From NCBI RefSeq assembly GCF_019930585.1, contig NZ_CP082839.1, positions 1,674,001-1,738,000 on the forward strand: DNA of 64,000 nt. The letters run 5' to 3'. Positions 50,725-58,724 of the stretch are shown in pieces. The DNA is from Sphingomonas nostoxanthinifaciens. GTDB lineage: Bacteria; Pseudomonadota; Alphaproteobacteria; Sphingomonadales; Sphingomonadaceae. The first letter of the stretch is position 1. Each line of letters starts with the position of its first letter. The notes beneath the pieces are model-generated. The model ran no database searches and had not been told where the DNA came from. It saw only the letters and a list, made by a program, of their open reading frames with translations. A program made the position numbers and the translations under genes.

Positions 50725-52110
50725 ATGGCGGTCATGATCGAAGAACGCGGCGCCCCCGCGCCGGCGGGCGGCGAGCCGTCGCTGCTCAACCCCACGCTGC
50801 TTGCCTGCATCGTCACCGCGGCGCTCGCCGGGCTGCTGTTCGGCTTCGACACGGCCGTCATATCGGGCACGACCGAGGGGCTGCGCGCGCGCTTCCATCT
50901 CGACGATTTCTGGCTGGGCGTGACGGTTTCGTCGGCGTTGTGGGGCACGCTCGCCGGCGCGTTGCTCGCGGGGTTGCCGGGCGACCGCTTCGGCAGTCGC
51001 GACACCTTGCGGGTGCTGGCGCTGTTCTACGTGGTGGGCGGCATCGGCTGTGCGCTGGCGTGGAGCTGGTCGTCGTTGGTCCTGTTTCGCGTGATCGCGG
51101 GTCTCGCGGTGGGGGGCTCTTCGGTGCTGGCGCCGGTCTACATCGCCGAGGTGGCACCACCGTCGCGGCGCGGCGGGCTGGTCGCCTCGTTCCAGTTCAT
51201 GGTGATCTTCGGCATCCTCGCCGCCTATGTCTCGAACGCGATCATCGCCGCGCAGCATTTCGGGCCGGACGACTGGCGGTGGAAGTTCGGCGTCACGGCG
51301 GTGCCGGCGGCGATCTTCCTGCTGCTGCTGTTGCGCATCCCCAACAGCCCGCGCTGGCTGGTGGGGAAGGGGCGTGAAACCGAGGCATCGGCGGCGTTCG
51401 CGCAACTCGGTATGGATCAGGCACGCGCCCGGTCGGAGATCGACGCGGTGCGTGCCGGCCTCGGCGCGAGCGTCGGCGGCGGCGAGGCGCTGTCGTGGCG
51501 GCGCCATCGCAAGCCGATCCTGCTCGCCTTCATGGTGGCCGCGTTCAACCAGCTGTCGGGCATCAACGCGCTCCTTTATTATCTCAACGACATTTTCGCG
51601 AAGGCCGGGGGCAGTCTCTCGCCGGATGTGCAGGCGATCATCATCGGCGTCGTCAACGCGATCTTCACGATGGTCGGCATGTTGCTGATCGATCGGCTGG
51701 GCCGGCGGACGTTGCTGCTGATCGGCTCGGCCGGCATGGCGACATGCCTCGTCCTCGCCGGACTGGCGATGAGCGCGTGGCTGCCGAACTGGATGCTGCT
51801 GCCGGCCTTGATCGGTTTCATCGCCTTCTTCGCACCGAGCACCGGCGCGGTGATCTGGGTCTATATCTCCGAGGTGTTCCCCACCGCCGTGCGCGGCCGT
51901 GGCAGCGCGATCGGCGCCTCGACCCATTGGTGCTTCGACGCGGTGATCGCCGCCGTCTTCCCGAGCATCGCGGCGCTGTCGGTGAGCCTGCCCTTCTTCT
52001 TCTTCGCGGCGATGATGGCGCTGCAGTTCGTGGTGGTGCTCGCTTATTTCCCCGAAACGCGCGGCGTGCCGCTCGAGGAGATGGAGCGGACGCTTGGGAC
52101 GAGGAAGTAA
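50725..52110 (+). CDS. MFS sugar:proton symporter (sugar porter family)
   Basis: 461 residues with 12 predicted TM helices. Sugar porter signatures: GLLFGFDTAVISGTTEGL in TM1, RVIAGLAVGGSSVLAPVYIA then EVAPPSRRG, IPNSPRWLVGKGRE, FNQLSGINALLYYLNDIF, DRLGRRTLLLIG and the terminal YFPETRGVPLEEME. This is the XylE/AraE/GalP group, so arabinose, galactose or xylose are likely substrates. Start ATG 50725 has GGAG 9 bases upstream; GTG 50707 is an alternative. It lies 22 bases after the kinase gene. Confidence 0.93.
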   Translation: MAVMIEERGAPAPAGGEPSLLNPTLLACIVTAALAGLLFGFDTAVISGTTEGLRARFHLDDFWLGVTVSSALWGTLAGALLAGLPGDRFGSRDTLRVLALFYVVGGIGCALAWSWSSLVLFRVIAGLAVGGSSVLAPVYIAEVAPPSRRGGLVASFQFMVIFGILAAYVSNAIIAAQHFGPDDWRWKFGVTAVPAAIFLLLLLRIPNSPRWLVGKGRETEASAAFAQLGMDQARARSEIDAVRAGLGASVGGGEALSWRRHRKPILLAFMVAAFNQLSGINALLYYLNDIFAKAGGSLSPDVQAIIIGVVNAIFTMVGMLLIDRLGRRTLLLIGSAGMATCLVLAGLAMSAWLPNWMLLPALIGFIAFFAPSTGAVIWVYISEVFPTAVRGRGSAIGASTHWCFDAVIAAVFPSIAALSVSLPFFFFAAMMALQFVVVLAYFPETRGVPLEEMERTLGTRK

Positions 52111-52220
52111 GGCCGAAGCGGATCGTTGCCGCTAATGCACTGCACCGTTTCGAAAAAAATATGATCGTGGGCCGCCGCTGCGACGTTTGCTGACCATTCG
52201 GTTTCGAACGGGAGCGCGTA

Positions 52221-53522
52221 GTGAGCAATCGACTGGACCTGATGAGCCGCCGGCGCCTGTTCGAGGTGGCGGGCGCCGGTGCCGCCGGGCTGGTGATCGG
52301 CGATGCGGCGATTGCGCAGGGCCGCTATGCGCCGCCGAGCCGGATCGACACCGGCAGCGTCGAAGGCGGCAAGGTCAAGTTCCCCGCATGGCGCGCGCCC
52401 GCGGACACCCCGTCCGGGCCGACACCAGCGCCGATGCCGCCCGAGCAGCGGGTCGGCTTCGCGATCGTCGGGCTCGGCCGGCTGGCGCTGGAGGAGATTC
52501 TGCCCGCCTTCGCGGAGTCGATGAAGGCGAAGCCGGTCGCGCTCGTTTCGGGCTCGCCCGAGAAGCTGCACACGGTCGCCGCGCAATACGGGATCAAGCC
52601 CGAAAGCTGTTACAGCTACGAGAGCTTCGACACGATCCGCGACAATCCCGAGGTGAAGGTCGTCTACATCGTGCTGCCCAACGCGATGCACCGCGAATAT
52701 TGCGAGCGCGCGGCCAAGGCCGGCAAGCACGTGCTGACCGAGAAGCCGATGAGCGTCACCTCGCGCGATGGGCAGGCGATGGTCGATGCCTGCAAGCGCG
52801 CCGGCGTCCAGCTGATGGTCGCCTATCGCATCCAGTACGAGCCCTATAACCGGCGCGCGATGCAGTTCGTGCGCGACGCCAAGTTCGGGCGGCTGGTCGG
52901 CTTTCACGGCATCAACGTGCAGACCGTCGCCGCCGACGGGGCGCAGCAGTGGCGGCAGAAGAAGGCGATGGCCGGCGGCGGCTCGCTGTTCGACATCGGC
53001 CTCTATTGCCTCAACACCGCGCGCTTCGTGACCGGCGAGGAGCCGGTCGAGATCTACGCCACGACCTATTCGCCGCCGAACGATCCGCGCTTCGCCGAGG
53101 TGGAGGAGACCATCTCCTTCATGCTCCGCTTCCCATCGAGCACGATCGCGAATTGCTTCGCCAGCTATGGCGGGCGCGACGACAAGCATCAGCGGCTGAA
53201 CCTGGAAACCGCGGTGCTCGATATGCCCAACGTCTACCAATATCAGGGCCAGCAACTGACCGTCACCGCGCGCGAGCAGGACGCGACGAGCGAGAACCGG
53301 CTGGTGCTGGCGCCCAAGAACCAGTTCGCCACCGAGATCGACCATATGGCCGATTGCGTCATCACCGGCCGCAAACCCTATACGCCGGGCGAGGAGGGCG
53401 TGCAGGATCACAAGATGATGGAGGCGATCTACGAGAGCGCCCACGCCGGCCGTCCGGTGAAGCTGGAGCGGATCGACGGCAAGGACATGTTCCGCGGCCC
53501 GCCGCTGAAGCAGGACGCCTGA
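52221..53522 (+). CDS. Tat-exported Gfo/Idh/MocA oxidoreductase, glucose-fructose oxidoreductase-like
   Basis: 433 residues. A twin-arginine signal (MSRRRLFEVAGAGAAGLVIG) is followed by a Pro-rich arm and the Rossmann motif FAIVGLGRLALEEILPAFAE. VVYIVLPNAMHREYCERAAK, GKHVLTEKPMSVTS (catalytic Lys of EKP) and the C-terminal GGSLFDIGLYCLNTARFVTG with NPGEEGVQD-type ending (YTPGEEGVQDHKMMEAIYES) closely match Zymomonas glucose-fructose oxidoreductase, a periplasmic enzyme that keeps NADP bound and oxidises glucose while reducing fructose. Here it may oxidise another aldose from the locus. The start is GTG 52221 with a GGGAG site. Confidence 0.88.
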   Translation: MSNRLDLMSRRRLFEVAGAGAAGLVIGDAAIAQGRYAPPSRIDTGSVEGGKVKFPAWRAPADTPSGPTPAPMPPEQRVGFAIVGLGRLALEEILPAFAESMKAKPVALVSGSPEKLHTVAAQYGIKPESCYSYESFDTIRDNPEVKVVYIVLPNAMHREYCERAAKAGKHVLTEKPMSVTSRDGQAMVDACKRAGVQLMVAYRIQYEPYNRRAMQFVRDAKFGRLVGFHGINVQTVAADGAQQWRQKKAMAGGGSLFDIGLYCLNTARFVTGEEPVEIYATTYSPPNDPRFAEVEETISFMLRFPSSTIANCFASYGGRDDKHQRLNLETAVLDMPNVYQYQGQQLTVTAREQDATSENRLVLAPKNQFATEIDHMADCVITGRKPYTPGEEGVQDHKMMEAIYESAHAGRPVKLERIDGKDMFRGPPLKQDA

Positions 53523-53523
53523 G

Positions 53524-53967
53524 GTGCAGGCGATCTTCGTGCTGTTCGCGGTCGCCGCGGGCGTCTTCAGCGCGCTTCAGTCGGGCAGCAATAACGTCCT
53601 GCAGAAAGGGCTGGCGGCGCCGTGGTGGACGATCCTGATCGTCTCCGCAACGACGGCCGCGGTGTCGCTCGTCGCCGCGCTTGCCTCGGGCGAGCGGCTG
53701 CCTTCGGACGGGGCTGTCGCCAGCGTGCCGTGGTACGGCTGGATCGGCGGCGTGTTCGGGCTGGCCTTCGTACTGGGCACGGTCTTCGCTTCGCCCAAGC
53801 TGGGGGCGGGCGTGTTCGTGGCGCTGGTGGTCACCGCCTCGACCGTGGCGTCGCTCGCGCTCGATCATTTCGGGCTGATGGGATTCGACGTCCACCGGGT
53901 CGGCTGGGGCCGTCTGGCTGGCGCGCTGTTGATGGCGGTGGGCGTGTCGCTGATCGCGCGCTTCTGA
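53524..53967 (+). CDS. Small DMT-superfamily membrane protein (DUF606/YdcZ)
   Basis: 147 residues with five probable TM helices. FVLFAVAAGVFSALQSGSNN, GWIGGVFGLAFVLGTVFASP, KLGAGVFVALVVTASTVASL and DHFGLMGFDVHRVGWGRLAG are characteristic of the DUF606 half-size transporters. The substrate is unknown. It begins (GTG) one base after the oxidoreductase stop, so it is the last gene of the operon; it might export the oxidised sugar product. Confidence 0.82.
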   Translation: MQAIFVLFAVAAGVFSALQSGSNNVLQKGLAAPWWTILIVSATTAAVSLVAALASGERLPSDGAVASVPWYGWIGGVFGLAFVLGTVFASPKLGAGVFVALVVTASTVASLALDHFGLMGFDVHRVGWGRLAGALLMAVGVSLIARF

Positions 53968-53987
53968 TCGATGAATCAGCTGATCTC

Positions 53988-54011
53988 GGGGCCAGCCCGA
54001 AGGCTGGCCCC
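53988..54011. terminator. Hairpin between converging genes, probable bidirectional terminator
   Basis: A perfect 10-bp stem GGGGCCAGCC (53988-53997) and GGCTGGCCCC (54002-54011) with a CGAA loop. Outer bases TGATC (53981-53985) and GATCA (54016-54020) could extend it. There is no T tract on either side, so the mechanism is uncertain. Confidence 0.6.
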
Positions 54012-54017
54012 TGCGGA

Positions 54018-54221
54018 TCAGCGGTGATGCCAGCCGCGGTGATCCATCGGACGATGGTGGAACCCGCGATTATAGCCATGACCATAGCCATGGCCGCGAT
54101 AGCCACGATTATAGCCGTGATGGTAGTCGCCATGGTGATATGGCCGGGCGTCGGCCGCCGCGAAGCTCCCAACCGCGCCCACGCAGAGGCCCAGCGCGAG
54201 GATAGCTGCTCGAATTGTCAT
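54018..54221 (-). CDS. Small secreted His/Tyr/Gly-rich protein
   Basis: 67 residues. A signal peptide (AAILALGLCVGAVGSFAAAD) is followed by about 40 residues rich in His, Tyr, Gly, Arg and Asn in irregular YHHG, YNRG, YRGHGYGHG repeats. Such proteins are common and unexplained in sphingomonads; metal binding is only a guess from the His content. Start ATG 54221 has GGAGACG upstream. Confidence 0.7.
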   Translation of the reverse strand: MTIRAAILALGLCVGAVGSFAAADARPYHHGDYHHGYNRGYRGHGYGHGYNRGFHHRPMDHRGWHHR

Positions 54222-54382
54222 GAACGTCTCCATTGGCGCCGGATAGCGCTGTCTGGAGACGCTGCGGACTGGCATCCGGTTCCGCCGATCGGCTTACCCG
54301 ATCATGAACGCATTTTCGTTCTGGCGTAGCGACGTTTCGCCCGATCTTCACCTCTGCGCAATAGCCGCGCAAGCGCGGTGGA

Positions 54383-54709
54383 TCATGCCGCCACCGACTC
54401 AAGCAGAAGCTCTCGCATTCGGCCGCGTCCATCCTGCGTCAATTCGAGGTGGGGGTGGGGCCACGCTGACTCGACGATGATATATTGGGACTGAAGGATG
54501 TTCAGCCAATTCTCCAGCATCGACAAGCGGGAAAAGGTGATGTCCGCTATCTCATGCTTCGAAACGAGATAACCTTCCTCCGCTGCGATATACAATATCA
54601 ACAATATATCCCAAGCATGTTCATCGAACATGCTTTGCATGAAGAACCTTTTACGAAGCGTCCTGGCAGACATGATCTGCTTGGCAAGCGTCACTGCCTC
54701 TTGATGCAT
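54383..54709 (-). CDS. Orphan winged-helix (MarR-like) protein
   Basis: 108 residues without membrane segments. ILLILYIAAEEGYLVSKHEI then ADITFSRLSMLENWLNILQS reads as a winged-helix fold of the MarR or PadR type, in which LSMLENWLNILQ would be the recognition helix. SQYIIVESAWPHPHLELTQD is the wing. The gene is clearly less GC-rich than its neighbours (for example the run GATATACAATATCAACAATA, 54585-54604, on the plus strand). Codon use therefore suggests transfer. It stands alone near tRNA-Pro. Its targets are unknown. Confidence 0.6.
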   Translation of the reverse strand: MHQEAVTLAKQIMSARTLRKRFFMQSMFDEHAWDILLILYIAAEEGYLVSKHEIADITFSRLSMLENWLNILQSQYIIVESAWPHPHLELTQDGRGRMRELLLESVAA

Positions 54710-55008
54710 TGCAATGACTTCCCGTTTGACTAAGGAAGAGCCTCATCAAATCCTTGATCTGGGTTAGGTTCCGTTGTTTGCACCCCCAGGCAATAACATA
54801 GATTAAGATTCTGATCGGCCGTTGGTTCCGACCGCGGATGCCGCAGGTTTATTCCTGCCGCCCACCGAATTGAGTTTCCGGACGGTGGCCGCCGACGTGG
54901 CCAAGGGGGCATGTCCGCCGCGATAAGAAGACGGGAGGTCGTGCCCTTGCCGCGAGGCGATGCCTGCAGCGGTCCCAATCGGGTGCCCCGAGCAGCCATG
55001 CTCGAAGA

Positions 55009-55085
55009 TGGTCGGGGAGACAGGATTCGAACCTGCGGCCCCCTGGTCCCAAACCAGGTGCGCTACCAGACTGCGCCACTCCCCG
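55009..55085 (-). tRNA. tRNA-Pro (anticodon UGG)
   Basis: Cloverleaf on the minus strand. The 7-bp acceptor stem is CGGGGAG (55085-55079) with CTCCCCG (55019-55013). The D arm has GGCGCAGTCTGGTAGCGC. The anticodon stem CCTGG/CCAGG carries the loop TTTGGGA with TGG at 55051-55049. The T arm has GGTTCGAATCC. The discriminator A is at 55012 and the CCA end is encoded (55011-55009). Confidence 0.95.
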
Positions 55086-55121
55086 ACGCAGCATGGCGCG
55101 TAGCGGCGAGGCGCGCGCGCA

Positions 55122-58100
55122 TCAATGGAAATCCCTGCTGGCCGGCAGGATGCGGACGTCGCGGGGGTGGCGGGCGTGGTTGCCGGGGTGGCGCGGCGGC
55201 TGGGGATGCTCGAACACGTCGGCGCGCGACAAGGTGAGGCGGGCGGGGTGATCCTCGGACAGGCGGGCGAGTTCGGCGGTGCGATCGAACACGTGCGCGC
55301 CCATCAGGTGGACGACGCCTTCCTCGCTCTTCTGGACGATGCCGTGCACCTCCATCAGCCGTGCTGCCATCACCGCGCGGCGATATTTCTCGAAGTCGCG
55401 CGCCCATAACAGGATGTTGGCGACGCCGGTCTCGTCCTCCAGCGTGACGAAGATCGCCTTGCCCTCGCCCGGCCGCTGGCGGACCAGCACCACGCCGGCG
55501 ACCTTCGCCCGTGCGCCGTCGCGCAGGTCGTGGAGGCCCTTGCAACTGCGCACGCGCTCGGCGGTGAAGAGCGGGCGCAGGAAGGTCATCGGGTGATCCT
55601 TCAGCGAGAGGCGCGTCACCTGATAATCGGCGGCGACATGCTCCGACAGCGGCATTGCGGGCAGATGCGGATCGGCTTCGTTGCCCAGCTCGCGGGCCTG
55701 CGCCGCGGCGAACAGCGGAAGCGCCTCGGCCGGCGTGCGGCGCGCCTCCCACAAGGCCTCGCGCCGGTCGAGCCCGAGCGCACGGAACGCATCGGCATCG
55801 GCCAGCAGCCGCAAGGCGCGCGACGGCAGCCGCGCGGCGCGGGCGAGCGCCTCGATCGAGGCGAAGCCGTCGGTGGCCGCCGACCGCGCCACCACCAGCG
55901 CCGTCGCCCATTCCTCGCGGAACCCGTCGATCTGGCGGAAGCCGAGGCGGACGGCGGGCTTGTCCTTTCCGGGGCGGTGGGGATTTCCAACCTCCAGCGC
56001 ATTGTCCCAGCCGCTCGTCATCACGTCGATCTCGCGCACCTCCACATCATGGTCGCGCGCGTCGCGCACGATCTGCGCGGGCGCGTAGAAGCCCATCGGC
56101 TGCGAGTTGAGCAAAGCCGCGCAGAAGGCGGCGGGGTGGCGGCACTTGATGTAGGCCGAGGCATAGACAAGCAGCCCGAAGCTCTGCGCATGGCTTTCGG
56201 GGAAACCGTAGCTGCCGAAGCCCTTGATCTGCCCGAAGCAGCGGCGTGCGAACTCCTCGGTGTAGCCGCGCCTGGTCATGCCGCCGACCATCTTCTCCTC
56301 GAACTCGGGCATGGTGCCGACGTTGCGGAAGGTCGCCATGGCGCGACGCAGCTGGTTCGCCTCCGACGGGGAGAAGCCGGCGGCGACGATCGCCAGCTTC
56401 ATCGCCTGCTCCTGGAACAGGGGTACGCCGAGCGTCTTGCCGAGCAGGCCGTACAGTTCGTCGGGCGGATGCGGTGGAGCGGGCGAGGGATAGTCGACCT
56501 GCTCGGTGCCGTTGCGTCGGCGCAGATAGGGGTGGACCATGTTGCCCTGGATCGGCCCCGGCCGCACGATCGCGACCTGGACGACGAGGTCGTAAAACTC
56601 TTTCGGCTTGAGGCGCGGCAGCATGTTCATCTGCGCCCGACTTTCCACCTGGAACACCCCGATGCTGTCGCCCTTCTGGAGCATCTTATAGACGTCGGGC
56701 TGCTCGGGCGGCAGCGAGGCGAGCGTATAATTTGGCCCCTCATGCGCGCGGATCAGGTCGAACGCCTTGCTGAGGCAGGTGAGCATGCCGAGCGCCAGCA
56801 CGTCGACCTTCATCAGACCGAGCGCGTCGATATCGTCCTTGTCCCACTCGATGAAGGTGCGGTCCGCCATCGCGGCGTGGTGGATCGGCACCGTCTCGTC
56901 GAGGCGATGCTCGGTCAGCACGAAGCCGCCGACATGCTGCGACAGGTGGCGCGGGAAGGGCGCTGCGAGCAAGTGACCGACAAAATGAGCCAGCCGCTCG
57001 ATCTCCGGATTGTCGAGGCTGAAGCCGGTCTCGCGGAAGCGCTCCTCTTCCATCTTGTTGGAGAAGCTGCCCCATACGGTCGAGACGAGGCGGCCGGTCA
57101 CATCCTCGGTCAGGCCCAGCGCCTTGCCGACCTCGCGCACCGCCGAGCGCGAGCGATAGTGGATCACCGTCGCGACGATGCCGGCGCGGTGGCGGCCGTA
57201 GCGGCCATAGACATATTGCATCACCTCCTCTCGCCGCTCATGCTCGAAATCGACGTCGATGTCGGGCGGCTCGCTGCGTTCCTCCGACAGGAAGCGCGAG
57301 AAGAGCAGGTTGTTCGCCGCCGGATCGACCGAGGTGACGCCGAGCAAATAGCAGACCATCGAATTGGCGGCCGATCCGCGCCCCTGGCACAGGATCGGCG
57401 GATCCTGCGCGCGGGCGAAGTTGACCAGATCGTGGACGGTTAGGAAGTAATAGGCATAGTTGCACCGCCGGATCAGGCGGAACTCCTCGCGCAGCATGAT
57501 CCGCACCTGGCGGGTGGTGCCGTCGGGCCATTTGAGGCGCGCGGCGGTGATCGTCAGATGCTGCAGCCAGCGCATCGGCCGCCAGCCCTCGGGCACCGGC
57601 TCGTGCGGATATTCGTAGCGAAGCTCGCCGAGATCGAAGCGGATGCGCGCGAACAGCCGCATCGCCTCGGCGAGCGCCTGCGGATGATCGCGGAACAGGG
57701 TCGCCATCGCCTGCGGGGATTTGAGGTGGCGTTCGGCATTGGCGTCCAGCCGGCGGCCGGCCGACTGTATCGTCACGCCCAGCCGGATGCAGGTGAGCAC
57801 GTCCTGCAGCGGCCGATCCTCGGGCGCGGCGTAGAGCGCGTCGTTGAGCGCGAGCAGAGGTACGCCAGCTTGGGCCGCGATCCGGGCGAGGCGGGCGAGG
57901 CGGCGCCGGTCGGGCCCGCGCTCGGGCATCGCCGCGCCGAGCCATACGCGATCGGCTGCGGCGGTGCGGAGCGTGCGGAGGAGCGAAGGAAGGTCTTGCT
58001 TCGTCCCCTCCGTCATCCCGGCGGAGGCCGGGATCCAGGGCTCCACGCGCGACGTCGGCGGCGGGACTGGACCCCGGCCTTCGCCGGGGTGACGGGAGGG

Positions 58101-58724
58101 GAAAGGGATGATCGTCGCGCCTTCCGGCTCGCCTTCCTCCTCGCCCTCGTCGTTCGCTTCGAGCGGAGGTCGGGCCGGTCGCGACCGCAGCCGTGACGGC
58201 TCGAGCCGAACGGGGGGAGGCGGAGCATCCTCCGGCAGCAACGTCCGTTTGCCCGCCACCCGCGCCACGCCCTCGCCGTCGCGGCGTGTGCTTTCCGGCA
58301 GCACGATCAGCAGCAGGCCGTCGAGGTGGGCGAGCAGATCGGGCAGGCCCAGCACGCAGCCGCCCTTGTCGCTGCGCAGATTGCCCGCGGACAGCAAGCG
58401 GGTAAGCCAGCCCCAGCCGGCGCGATCCTCGGGATAAGCGATGATGTCGGGCGTGCCGTCGGCGAACACCAGCCGCGCGCCGGTGACGAGGCGGAAATCG
58501 GGTGGCGGCTCCTTCAGCGTCTCGTGCACGCCCGCGCGCGCGCGCTTGAGCGCATCCCATGCGCGCACCACGCCGGCGACGGTGTTGCGGTCGCAGATGC
58601 CGAGCCCGGCATGGCCCAGCGCGAGCGCGCGGCCGAGCAGGTCGCTGCCGTGGCTCGCGCCGTGGAGGAAGGAGAAATTGGTCGCGCAGGCGAGCTCGAC
58701 ATAAGGCGCGGCAGCCTCGCTCAT
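55122..58724 (-). CDS. dnaE2: Error-prone DNA polymerase ImuC (DnaE2)
   Basis: 1,200 residues, longer than the usual 1,030-1,100. The N-terminal PHP domain starts YVELACATNFSFLHGASHGS. The C-family polymerase core has PPDIDVDFEHERREEVMQYV with two catalytic Asp, GLMKVDVLALGMLTC with the third, QEQAMKLAIVAAGFSPSEAN and GSYGFPESHAQSFGLLVYAS. The OB fold (VAGVVLVRQRPGEGKAIFVT) is at the end. Residues about 150-245 form a low-complexity insertion that includes a translated REP element. It performs lesion bypass in SOS mutagenesis with ImuA and ImuB. Start ATG 58724 overlaps the imuB stop. Confidence 0.93.
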   Translation of the reverse strand: MSEAAAPYVELACATNFSFLHGASHGSDLLGRALALGHAGLGICDRNTVAGVVRAWDALKRARAGVHETLKEPPPDFRLVTGARLVFADGTPDIIAYPEDRAGWGWLTRLLSAGNLRSDKGGCVLGLPDLLAHLDGLLLIVLPESTRRDGEGVARVAGKRTLLPEDAPPPPVRLEPSRLRSRPARPPLEANDEGEEEGEPEGATIIPFPSRHPGEGRGPVPPPTSRVEPWIPASAGMTEGTKQDLPSLLRTLRTAAADRVWLGAAMPERGPDRRRLARLARIAAQAGVPLLALNDALYAAPEDRPLQDVLTCIRLGVTIQSAGRRLDANAERHLKSPQAMATLFRDHPQALAEAMRLFARIRFDLGELRYEYPHEPVPEGWRPMRWLQHLTITAARLKWPDGTTRQVRIMLREEFRLIRRCNYAYYFLTVHDLVNFARAQDPPILCQGRGSAANSMVCYLLGVTSVDPAANNLLFSRFLSEERSEPPDIDVDFEHERREEVMQYVYGRYGRHRAGIVATVIHYRSRSAVREVGKALGLTEDVTGRLVSTVWGSFSNKMEEERFRETGFSLDNPEIERLAHFVGHLLAAPFPRHLSQHVGGFVLTEHRLDETVPIHHAAMADRTFIEWDKDDIDALGLMKVDVLALGMLTCLSKAFDLIRAHEGPNYTLASLPPEQPDVYKMLQKGDSIGVFQVESRAQMNMLPRLKPKEFYDLVVQVAIVRPGPIQGNMVHPYLRRRNGTEQVDYPSPAPPHPPDELYGLLGKTLGVPLFQEQAMKLAIVAAGFSPSEANQLRRAMATFRNVGTMPEFEEKMVGGMTRRGYTEEFARRCFGQIKGFGSYGFPESHAQSFGLLVYASAYIKCRHPAAFCAALLNSQPMGFYAPAQIVRDARDHDVEVREIDVMTSGWDNALEVGNPHRPGKDKPAVRLGFRQIDGFREEWATALVVARSAATDGFASIEALARAARLPSRALRLLADADAFRALGLDRREALWEARRTPAEALPLFAAAQARELGNEADPHLPAMPLSEHVAADYQVTRLSLKDHPMTFLRPLFTAERVRSCKGLHDLRDGARAKVAGVVLVRQRPGEGKAIFVTLEDETGVANILLWARDFEKYRRAVMAARLMEVHGIVQKSEEGVVHLMGAHVFDRTAELARLSEDHPARLTLSRADVFEHPQPPRHPGNHARHPRDVRILPASRDFH
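58011..58095. repeat. Paired palindromic REP-like element, copy C, inside imuC
   Basis: CGTCATCCCGGCGGAGGCCG then GGATCCAGG on the left and GGACCCCGGCCTTCGCCGGG then GTGACGGG on the right, the same architecture as copies at 16054 and 38477. It is read through in frame by imuC, giving residues about 211-238 (including HPGEGRGPVPPP and WIPASAGMT). It lies in the variable insertion between the PHP and polymerase parts. Confidence 0.85.

Noticed and set aside
55009..55085. An attachment-site duplication at the tRNA-Pro 3' end.
   Set aside because: No second copy of the tRNA 3' end or integrase gene was seen in the window.
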